From Betaproteobacteria bacterium UBA7395 (GTDB taxonomy: Bacteria; Pseudomonadota; Gammaproteobacteria; Burkholderiales; Rhodocyclaceae): a stretch of DNA of 6,760 bases. The notes beneath the pieces were generated by a model, which was given only the letters and a program-made list of their open reading frames with translations, did no database searches and had not been told where the DNA came from. This document shows positions 1-5,355 of the stretch, one piece after another (positions within the stretch are counted from its first letter, which is position 1; each line of letters begins with the position of its first letter). The stretch is from assembly GCA_002470165.1 (NCBI GenBank), contig DKNF01000011.1, forward strand, positions 1-6,760, written 5' to 3'. A program made the translations under genes and the position numbers.

Positions 1-51
1 CCCGCAACTGCGACTGCCGCCGCCAATCACGGCCGGACCCGCCTGCCTTCC

Positions 52-57
52 AGGAGA
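52..57 (+). promoter_or_regulatory. Ribosome binding site of the GT-C-like membrane protein gene
   Basis: AGGAGA lies 5 bases before the ATG at 63. It is a near-consensus Shine-Dalgarno sequence and the main reason to accept an independent start at 63, even though the reading frame stays open to the left edge of the window. Confidence 0.65.
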
Positions 58-62
58 ACATC

Positions 63-1145
63 ATGGACCTCACCCCGACCCTGCTCTGGCAGGTGGTGAC
101 GACGCTCGCCATCGCGCCGCTGGCCTGGTGGCTGTCACCGGATCGCCGCAAGGCGGCACACACCCTGCTGATCGGCCTGGGCATCGGGATCGCGCTCGCC
201 GCGCCCTGGCCCCTGGCCCTGCTCAGCCAGCAACCCGTCCGCTTCGAGGCCTGGCTGCTGACCGAACTGGCACCGTTGAAAACCCCGTTTTCCGCTGGCG
301 GTCTGGGGCTGTTCCTGGCGTTGCTGCCGTGGTTCGCCTTCCCGGCCCTGCCGCTTGCCGCCTGGACCCTGTGGTCGAGGCGTGGACAATGGCTGGCGCC
401 GGCCCAGTTATTGCCCCTGACCTTCTTTCTGCTGACCTCACTGCTGCTGGCCTGGGCCTACCGGCCGCGCGAAATTCCGGCCCTGCTGCTGCTGCCGTCG
501 ATCGCCCTGCTGGCCACGCCGGGCGCCCTGAGTCTGCGCCGGGGGGCGGCCAACGCCTTCGACTGGTTTGCCATGAGCATCTTCAGTTTCTTGGCCGTGC
601 TGGTCTGGGTCAGCTGGGCGGCAATGACCCTGGGATTCCCGCAACGGCTCGCGGAACGGGTTGTCGAACTGCGTCCGGGCTTCGTCGCCGAGTTCGACCT
701 GCTCGGACTGCTGATCGGGATCGCCGCCAGCATCTGGTGGATCTGGCTGATCGCCAATGCACCGCGCTCGCCCTATCGCAGCCTGACACACTGGACACTG
801 GGTTTCACGACCTGGTGGCTGATGGCAACCGCACTCATCCTGCCCTGGTTCGATTACGGCAAGAGCTACCGTCCGGTCGCCGAAGCAGTCGCCGGCAAGC
901 TGCCCGCCGACAAGACCTGCCTGGCCGAGCGCAACCTGAATGCCACCCAGCGCGCCTCCTTCTCCTACTTCGTCAACCTGGCGCCCGTCGAATACGACAG
1001 CCACTCGGGCAAGGCCTGCGACTGGCTGCTGGTCACCGGTAGCTCAAACGCCCAGCTGGCCGCACCTGACGCCGGCTGGACCCAGGTCTGGCAGGGCAAT
1101 CGCCCCGGCGAGCGGCGCGAGCGTTTCCGCCTCTACCGCCGCTAA
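63..1145 (+). CDS. Polytopic membrane protein resembling the C-terminal half of a family 39 / ArnT-like (GT-C) glycosyltransferase
   Basis: This 360-residue protein has about eight hydrophobic segments (roughly residues 8-25, 33-55, 77-104, 113-132, 138-155, 165-190, 212-232 and 243-263), followed by a soluble C-terminal domain of about 95 residues that is probably periplasmic. From memory of the family, the APWPLAL and LLPWFAFPALPLAAW stretches and the C-terminal pattern (YRPVAEAV, then CLAERNLNATQRASFSYF) resemble the second half of betaproteobacterial lipid-linked-sugar glycosyltransferases. Those enzymes carry their catalytic acidic loop in the first half, usually with 500 or more residues in all. 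That loop is not present here. The start at 63 is supported by AGGAGA at 52-57. The frame has no stop back to base 3, but the upstream codons (Arg, Cys, Pro, Gln) do not read as membrane protein. It may be a split or decayed gene, or a stand-alone accessory protein. It converges on orn with an 11-base gap. Confidence 0.8.
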   Translation: MDLTPTLLWQVVTTLAIAPLAWWLSPDRRKAAHTLLIGLGIGIALAAPWPLALLSQQPVRFEAWLLTELAPLKTPFSAGGLGLFLALLPWFAFPALPLAAWTLWSRRGQWLAPAQLLPLTFFLLTSLLLAWAYRPREIPALLLLPSIALLATPGALSLRRGAANAFDWFAMSIFSFLAVLVWVSWAAMTLGFPQRLAERVVELRPGFVAEFDLLGLLIGIAASIWWIWLIANAPRSPYRSLTHWTLGFTTWWLMATALILPWFDYGKSYRPVAEAVAGKLPADKTCLAERNLNATQRASFSYFVNLAPVEYDSHSGKACDWLLVTGSSNAQLAAPDAGWTQVWQGNRPGERRERFRLYRR

Positions 1146-1149
1146 GGCA

Positions 1150-1166
1150 GGCCGGTTCAGCCGGCC
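1150..1166. terminator. Stem-loop at the convergent 3' ends of the GT-C-like gene and orn
   Basis: GGCCGG (1150-1155) and CCGGCC (1161-1166) form a perfect 6-base-pair GC-only stem with a 5-base loop. It lies between the two convergent stop codons and overlaps the orn 3' end. Its position suits a bidirectional transcription end or 3'-end protection. Neither strand shows a following T-tract, so it is not a canonical intrinsic terminator, and such stems also arise by chance in GC-rich DNA. Confidence 0.35.
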
Positions 1167-1711
1167 GACTTGATCAGGAAGTGCTCGCGGTAATACTTGA
1201 GTTCGTCGATCGACTCGTGGATGTCGGCCAGCGCGGTATGCCGGCCCTTCTTCTTGAAGCCCTTGTAAATCTCCGGCTGCCAGCGCTTGCACAACTCCTT
1301 GAGGGTGCTGACGTCGAGGTTGCGGTAATGGAAGTAGGCTTCGAGCGTCGGCATGTAGCGGGCCATGAAGCGGCGGTCCTGACCGATGGAATTGCCGCAC
1401 ATCGGCGAATGCCCCTTGCCTGAATACTTCTGCAGGAATGCCAGGGCCTCGGCCTCGACGGCGGCCTCGTCCATGGTGGAAGCGCGGACCTTGTCGATCA
1501 GGCCGGAACGTCCGTGCGTTTTCTGGTTCCAATCGTCCATGGCGGCAAGTGTCTCGTCGGACTGGTGTACCACCCAGGAAGGCGACTCGGCGACCATCTC
1601 GAGTTCGGAATTGGTCACCACGAACGCCATTTCGATGATGCGGTCGCTATCCGGGTTCAGACCGGTCATTTCCATGTCCACCCAGACGAGGTTGTTTGCA
1701 TTGCCTGCCAT
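1157..1711 (-). CDS. orn: Oligoribonuclease (DEDDh 3'-5' exoribonuclease, diribonucleotidase)
   Basis: Orn is a cytoplasmic enzyme that hydrolyses the final short oligoribonucleotides of RNA decay, above all dinucleotides, including pGpG from cyclic-di-GMP breakdown. The 184-residue protein has the usual family length. The DEDDh catalytic set is complete: D12 and E14 (WVDMEMTGL), D112 (GNSIGQD), H158 and D163. Residues known to line the dinucleotide pocket of the family are also present: L18, W61, H66, S108, Y129 and R130. Signature blocks HQSDE, DDWN, EAYFHYR and DVSTLKEL are intact. The ATG at 1709-1711 gives the normal N-terminus ([12 protein letters not shown]). There is no strong Shine-Dalgarno sequence before it. 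It is transcribed divergently from the M48 protease gene across a 57-base gap and ends against the GT-C-like gene. Family assignment is essentially certain. Confidence 0.98.
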   Translation of the reverse strand: MAGNANNLVWVDMEMTGLNPDSDRIIEMAFVVTNSELEMVAESPSWVVHQSDETLAAMDDWNQKTHGRSGLIDKVRASTMDEAAVEAEALAFLQKYSGKGHSPMCGNSIGQDRRFMARYMPTLEAYFHYRNLDVSTLKELCKRWQPEIYKGFKKKGRHTALADIHESIDELKYYREHFLIKSAG

Positions 1712-1716
1712 ATAAT
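1711..1716 (+). promoter_or_regulatory. Candidate -10 element for the protease-cytochrome-rsgA block
   Basis: TATAAT is a perfect sigma-70 -10 hexamer on the plus strand, in the only AT-rich pocket of this neighbourhood (about 1710-1745). It overlaps the orn initiation codon on the other strand. A start near 1723 would leave a leader of about 46 bases before the GTG at 1769. I see no good -35 at 16-18 bases upstream, so the element could be weak, activator-dependent or fortuitous. Confidence 0.35.
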
Positions 1717-1768
1717 TGCCCGAAACTTTAAAAACGCCATTTTCTCACAGCTTCCCCGACATCCGCCC

Positions 1769-3019
1769 GTGACCGAGAATTTCACCCTCTTTTTCCTTTG
1801 CATCCTGAGCCTGACCGTGCTCACCCGCCTGTGGCTGAAGTTGCGCCACATCCGCCACGTCGCCGCGCACCGGACACGGGTTCCCGCGGAATTCGCCGAG
1901 CGCATCACGCCGGCTTCCCACGAAAAGGCCGCCAGCTACACCATCGACCGCAGCAAGGCGGCGATGCTGGCCACTGTCGTCGAGACAGCGGTACTGCTCG
2001 CCTTCACGCTCGGCGGCGGCCTGGCCTGGCTGCACGACTTCTGGTCGGCACACCTCGAAGGCATTGCCTACGGCCTGGCCATGATTCTCGCCGTGATGCT
2101 GATTTCCGCGGTGATCGACCTGCCGCTGTCGCTGTACAGCCAGTTCGTCATCGAGGCGCGCCACGGTTTCAACCGCATGACGCCGGCCCTGTTCGTCTCC
2201 GACCTCGTCAAGCAGACGCTGCTCGGGCTGGCCATCGGCGCCCCGGTGATCGCCGTCGTGCTGTGGCTGATGAGCGCAATGGGCAACCTCTGGTGGCTGT
2301 GGGTATGGCTGTTCTGGAGCGCCTTCAACCTGCTCGTGCTGTTCGTCTACCCGACCTGGATCGCGCCGCTGTTCAACAAGTTCACGCCCTTGCCCGACGG
2401 CGAGATGAAAACCCGCATCGAAGCCCTGCTCAAGCGTTGCGGTTTCCGCAGCAGCGGCTTGTTCGTGATGGACGGATCGAAGCGCTCCAGCCATGGCAAC
2501 GCCTATTTCACCGGTTTCGGCAACAACAAGCGCATCGTCTTCTTCGACACCCTGCTCGAACGCCTCAGCCCGGCCGAAATCGAAGCCGTGCTGGCGCATG
2601 AACTCGGCCATTTCCGCAAGCGCCACATCGTCCAGCGCATCGTGCTGATGTTCACGGTCTCACTCGCCTTCCTCTGGCTGCTCGGTCAGTTGATCGACGC
2701 CCCCTGGTTCTACGCCGGCCTCGGCGTACCGGTGCAAAGCACCGCGCTGGCACTGATCCTGTTCTTTCTGGTGGTGCCGGTCTTCCTGTTCCCGCTGACC
2801 CCGCTGTCCAGCCAGTTCTCGCGCAAGCACGAGTTCGAAGCCGATGCCTACGCCGCCGAACATGCCTCGGCCAACGATCTGGTGCATGCCCTGGTCAAGC
2901 TCTACGACGACAATGCCTCGACACTGACGCCGGACCCGCTACACTCGCTGTTCCACGATTCCCACCCACCAGCCGCCCAGCGCATCGGACGACTGCAACA
3001 CCAGGAGACAAGCGCATGA
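1769..3019 (+). CDS. M48 family membrane zinc metalloprotease (Ste24 / CAAX-prenyl-protease-like)
   Basis: This is a predicted inner-membrane zinc endopeptidase of 416 residues, homologous to Ste24. Bacterial members generally act on membrane or misfolded proteins; the substrate here is unknown. The zinc motif HELGH is at residues 277-281 (H277, E278, H281), and the third ligand is probably E357 in HEFEADAYA. Hydrophobic segments occupy the N-terminus (about 5-20), about 70-118, two long stretches before residue 205, and two segments between the zinc motif and E357, matching an M48 N-terminal domain followed by the peptidase domain. The start is taken as GTG at 1769 because it gives the usual N-terminus (TENFTLFFLCILSLTVLTRLWLKLRHIRHVAAHR). 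No ATG is available until M66, which would lose the first membrane segment. No clear Shine-Dalgarno precedes the GTG. The frame also runs open back across orn, but that part is antisense shadow. Its stop overlaps the cytochrome start (ATGA). Confidence 0.93.
   Translation: MTENFTLFFLCILSLTVLTRLWLKLRHIRHVAAHRTRVPAEFAERITPASHEKAASYTIDRSKAAMLATVVETAVLLAFTLGGGLAWLHDFWSAHLEGIAYGLAMILAVMLISAVIDLPLSLYSQFVIEARHGFNRMTPALFVSDLVKQTLLGLAIGAPVIAVVLWLMSAMGNLWWLWVWLFWSAFNLLVLFVYPTWIAPLFNKFTPLPDGEMKTRIEALLKRCGFRSSGLFVMDGSKRSSHGNAYFTGFGNNKRIVFFDTLLERLSPAEIEAVLAHELGHFRKRHIVQRIVLMFTVSLAFLWLLGQLIDAPWFYAGLGVPVQSTALALILFFLVVPVFLFPLTPLSSQFSRKHEFEADAYAAEHASANDLVHALVKLYDDNASTLTPDPLHSLFHDSHPPAAQRIGRLQHQETSA
3003..3007 (+). 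promoter_or_regulatory. Ribosome binding site of the cytochrome c gene
   Basis: AGGAG lies 8 bases before the ATG at 3016, inside the last codons of the protease gene. It fixes the cytochrome start and shows that the gene has its own initiation signal besides the ATGA overlap. Confidence 0.75.
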
Positions 3020-3330
3020 AAACGACCAGCCCGATGCTCGCCGCCGCCCTGCTGTCCTTCCCGGCCTTCGCCGCCGATCCGTGGGGCAATGCCGACACCA
3101 AGGCCGGCCAGGCCAAGCACGATGCCCAGTGCGTGGCCTGCCACGCCAAGATGTACGGCGGCGACGGCAGCACCATCTACACCCGCCAGGGGCGCATGCT
3201 GTCGACCAAGCTCGACATCCTGCAGCGGACGGCCGCCTGCAACGCCCAGATGAACACCGGCTGGTTTCCGGAAGAGGAAGCCGAAGTCGCTGCCTACCTG
3301 AACCAGACCTACTACCACTTCAAGGAATGA
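3016..3330 (+). CDS. Small periplasmic monoheme c-type cytochrome
   Basis: This 104-residue protein begins with a short Sec signal peptide (MKTTSP, then a hydrophobic core, then AFA before A20). The mature protein would be about 85 residues in the periplasm. One heme c site is visible, CVACH at residues 39-43 (C39 and C42 for heme attachment, H43 as axial ligand). The likely distal ligand is M79 in NAQMNTGWF. The C-terminal FPEEEAEVAAYLNQTYYHF resembles the final helix of class I cytochromes. An extra cysteine, C75, lies just before the proposed Met ligand. The role is presumably electron transfer; partner and pathway cannot be told from the sequence. The start is supported by AGGAG at 3003-3007. 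The gene overlaps the protease by four bases, and its stop overlaps the rsgA start. Confidence 0.93.
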   Translation: MKTTSPMLAAALLSFPAFAADPWGNADTKAGQAKHDAQCVACHAKMYGGDGSTIYTRQGRMLSTKLDILQRTAACNAQMNTGWFPEEEAEVAAYLNQTYYHFKE

Positions 3331-4196
3331 TGCACGGCCGGGTCGTCGCCGCCCACGGTCGGCAATACATCGTCGAGACCGGGGACGGCACGCGCCTGCC
3401 CTGCTTTCCGCGCGGCAAGAAAAGCGAAGTCGCCTGCGGTGACGAGGTCGAGTTCGCCCGCAGTTCGGCCGACCAGGGCGTGATCGAAAAGATCCTGCCG
3501 CGGCGCAGCCTGCTCTACCGTTCCAACGAAATCCGCCAGAAGCTGATCGCCGCCAACGTCGACCAACTGGTCGTCGTTGTCGCCAGCGAACCGGCCTTCT
3601 CCGACGACCTGGTGACCCGCGCCCTGATCGCCGCCGAAAGCGAGGACATCGAAGTCCTGATCGCCCTCAACAAGTGCGACCTCACCGACCGCCTGGCCGA
3701 AGCCCGGCGCCAGACCGCCGTTTTCACCGCCCTCGGCTACCGCGTACTCGAACTGTCGGCCTTGCACCACGCCGACGACCTGCGCCCCCACCTGCAGGGC
3801 CGGACCAGCGTGCTGGTCGGCCAGTCGGGCATGGGCAAATCGACACTGGTCAACGCCCTGATCCCGGAAGCCCGCGCCGCCACCCGCGAAATCTCGCAGG
3901 CGCTCGATTCCGGCAAGCACACGACGACCCACGCGACGCTCTACCACCTCGACGCCGACAGCCACCTGATCGACTCGCCCGGCCTGCAGGAATTCGGCCT
4001 CGGCCACCTAGGCCGGGGCGAGATCGAGTACGCCTTCCGCGAATTCCGTCCTTACCTGGGCCAATGCCGCTTCCGCGACTGCCGGCACGACCGCGAGCCG
4101 GACTGCGCGCTGCGCCCGGCCGTCGAATCCGGCACCGTGGACAAGAGCCGTTTCGCCAGCTATCGCCGGCTGGTCGGCCTCGAGCCGGCGCCCTGA
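3330..4196 (+). CDS. rsgA: Small-subunit ribosome biogenesis GTPase RsgA (YjeQ/EngC)
   Basis: RsgA is a cytoplasmic GTPase that checks late maturation of the 30S subunit. The 288-residue protein shows the circularly permuted G-domain order of the family: G4 NKCD at 114-117, then G1 GQSGMGKST at 164-172, a G2-like KHTTTH segment, and G3 DSPG at 215-218. An N-terminal OB-fold (GRVVAAHGRQYIVET through GDEVEF) precedes it. A C-terminal zinc site uses C246, C251, H253 and C259. The start is either ATG 3327, overlapping the cytochrome stop by four bases, or ATG 3330, overlapping by one base. I chose 3330 because AGGA at 3323-3326 then has a 3-base spacing; the difference is one methionine. Spacing is tight either way, so translational coupling to the cytochrome is likely. 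The frame is open further upstream, but that region is a shadow of the cytochrome gene. Confidence 0.97.
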   Translation: MHGRVVAAHGRQYIVETGDGTRLPCFPRGKKSEVACGDEVEFARSSADQGVIEKILPRRSLLYRSNEIRQKLIAANVDQLVVVVASEPAFSDDLVTRALIAAESEDIEVLIALNKCDLTDRLAEARRQTAVFTALGYRVLELSALHHADDLRPHLQGRTSVLVGQSGMGKSTLVNALIPEARAATREISQALDSGKHTTTHATLYHLDADSHLIDSPGLQEFGLGHLGRGEIEYAFREFRPYLGQCRFRDCRHDREPDCALRPAVESGTVDKSRFASYRRLVGLEPAP

Positions 4197-4202
4197 ATAA
4201 AA

Positions 4203-4256
4203 GGGCAGTAGCCAGAACCGGCCGCACGGGCCATAATCCCCCTACAACCACTGCCC
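4203..4256. repeat. Inverted repeat spanning the rsgA / HD-GYP regulator gap
   Basis: GGGCAGT (4203-4209) and ACTGCCC (4250-4256) are perfect 7-base inverted arms separated by 40 bases. Inside them lies a smaller GGCC/GGCC hairpin (4220-4223 with 4229-4232, 5-base loop). In read-through RNA from rsgA the arms could pair just upstream of the regulator's ribosome binding site. No T-tract follows, so it does not look like an intrinsic terminator. It may be an operator, an RNA structure or chance. Confidence 0.35.
4209..4237 (+). promoter_or_regulatory. Candidate sigma-70 promoter for the HD-GYP regulator / kinase pair
   Basis: TAGCCA (4209-4214; 4 of 6 matches to TTGACA) is followed by a 17-base spacer and CATAAT (4232-4237; 5 of 6 matches to TATAAT). 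Transcription would begin near 4244, leaving a leader of about 29 bases before the proposed ATT start. It is the best promoter-like pair in this gap and would separate the signalling genes from the rsgA block. Confidence 0.4.
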
Positions 4257-4260
4257 TGGC

Positions 4261-4266
4261 GGGAGA
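4261..4266 (+). promoter_or_regulatory. Ribosome binding site deciding the non-canonical start of the HD-GYP regulator
   Basis: GGGAGA contains GGAG (4262-4265), 7 bases before ATT at 4273. The spacing is ideal for that ATT. The next TTG (4342) is about 75 bases away and lies inside the receiver domain. Confidence 0.65.
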
Positions 4267-4272
4267 ACCGAG

Positions 4273-5355
4273 ATTCAAGCGCAGCCGACCATCCTGATCG
4301 TCGACGACGTTCCCGAGAACCTCAGCGTCCTCGGCGAACTTTTGCAGCCGATTTACCACGTCCGGGCGGCCAACTCGGGGCAGCGTGCACTGCAGATCGC
4401 CAATGCGAACCCGCCGCCGGACCTGATCCTGCTCGACGTGATGATGCCGGGCATGGATGGTTACGACGTGCTCGCCGAATTGCGCAGCGTCGCCACGACC
4501 CGGGACATTCCGGTGATCTTCGTCACGGCGATGGACGGCACCGACGACGAGGAGCGCGGACTCGACTGCGGGGCGGTGGACTACATCACCAAGCCGATCC
4601 GGCCGGCCATCGTGCTCGCCCGCGTGCGCACCCAGCTCGAACTCAAGCGGGCCCGCGACATGCTCAGCGACCACAATGCCTTCCTGGAAAAGGAAGTCGC
4701 CCGGCGCATGGCGGAAAACCAGCTGATCCAGGAAGTCAGTATCCACGCCCTCGCCCACCTGGCGGAAACGCGTGACCCGGAAACCGGCAACCACCTGCGC
4801 CGCACCCAGGAATACGTGCGCACACTGGCCAATGCCCTGCAGCATCACCCCCGCTTCAGCGCCTATCTCGACCGCCGCACCATCGATGCGCTGGCGCAGT
4901 CGGCACCGCTGCACGATATCGGCAAGGTCGGCATTCCCGATCACATCCTGCTCAAACCCGGCAAGCTGACGCCGGAAGAATGGGAAATCATGAAAACCCA
5001 CGCCGAAATCGGCGCCCAGGCCATCGCCCAGGCCGAAGCCGACTCGGCGCGACCGGTGGAATTCCTGCGCATCGCCCAGGAAATCGCCCGCTGCCATCAC
5101 GAAAAATGGGATGGCAGCGGCTATCCCGGCGCCCTGGCCGGCGATGAAATCCCCATCTCCGCGCGCCTGATGGCGCTCGCCGACGTCTTCGATGCGCTGA
5201 TCTGCGCCCGCGTCTACAAGCCGGCAATGCCGATGGAAGAAGCCTACCGGATCATTGTCGCCGGCAGCGGCACTCACTTCGACCCCGATGTGGTCACCGC
5301 CTTCGTCAGCGAATTCGAAACCTTCAAACGCATCGCCGCCGCCTACGCCGAATGA
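4273..5355 (+). CDS. Response regulator with CheY receiver and HD-GYP cyclic-di-GMP phosphodiesterase domain (RpfG type), proposed ATT start
   Basis: The 360-residue protein has an N-terminal receiver (about 5-120) with acidic pocket D11/D12, phospho-acceptor D55 ([14 protein letters not shown]), T85 and K107. A helical linker (about 120-155) leads to an HD-GYP domain. The HD-GYP metal and signature residues are visible: H174, HD at 214-215 in HDIGK, H243, HH at 275-276, DGSGYP at 280-285 and D304. The domain is therefore expected to hydrolyse c-di-GMP to pGpG and/or GMP. No ATG, GTG or TTG lies between the in-frame TAA at 4234-4236 and a TTG at 4342. Starting at that TTG would remove the first strand and the acidic pocket. 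ATT at 4273, 7 bases after GGAG, gives the typical beginning [12 protein letters not shown]. Its stop overlaps the kinase start (ATGA), so kinase and regulator are very probably partners. Confidence 0.93.
   Translation: MQAQPTILIVDDVPENLSVLGELLQPIYHVRAANSGQRALQIANANPPPDLILLDVMMPGMDGYDVLAELRSVATTRDIPVIFVTAMDGTDDEERGLDCGAVDYITKPIRPAIVLARVRTQLELKRARDMLSDHNAFLEKEVARRMAENQLIQEVSIHALAHLAETRDPETGNHLRRTQEYVRTLANALQHHPRFSAYLDRRTIDALAQSAPLHDIGKVGIPDHILLKPGKLTPEEWEIMKTHAEIGAQAIAQAEADSARPVEFLRIAQEIARCHHEKWDGSGYPGALAGDEIPISARLMALADVFDALICARVYKPAMPMEEAYRIIVAGSGTHFDPDVVTAFVSEFETFKRIAAAYAE

Noticed and set aside
128..1042. Open plus-strand frame of 304 codons overlapping the GT-C-like gene
   Set aside because: It is Arg, Pro, Ala and Gly rich without domains, whereas the frame from 63 has regular membrane segments and a ribosome binding site.
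1692..1716. TTGTTT (1692-1697) as the -35 partner of the TATAAT at 1711
   Set aside because: The spacing is only 13 bases, too short for a sigma-70 promoter, so only the -10 hexamer was recorded.
1514..1768. Upstream extension of the protease frame across the 5' half of orn
   Set aside because: It overlaps orn antisense and adds a non-family sequence. GTG 1769 gives the expected N-terminus.
1745..2626. Open minus-strand frame of 293 codons opposite the M48 protease
   Set aside because: It is rich in Gln, Glu, Gly and Arg, as expected for antisense of a hydrophobic GC-rich gene. The plus strand holds the HELGH protease.
3081..3329. Upstream extension of the rsgA frame through the cytochrome gene
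   Set aside because: The extension is a shifted-frame shadow of the cytochrome coding sequence (Arg, Gln, Pro, His rich). RsgA family proteins begin at the OB-fold encoded from 3330.
4342..4344. TTG at 4342 as start of the HD-GYP regulator
   Set aside because: It lies within the receiver domain and would delete the first beta strand and the acidic pocket D11/D12. It has no Shine-Dalgarno sequence, and the frame upstream clearly encodes TILIVDD.
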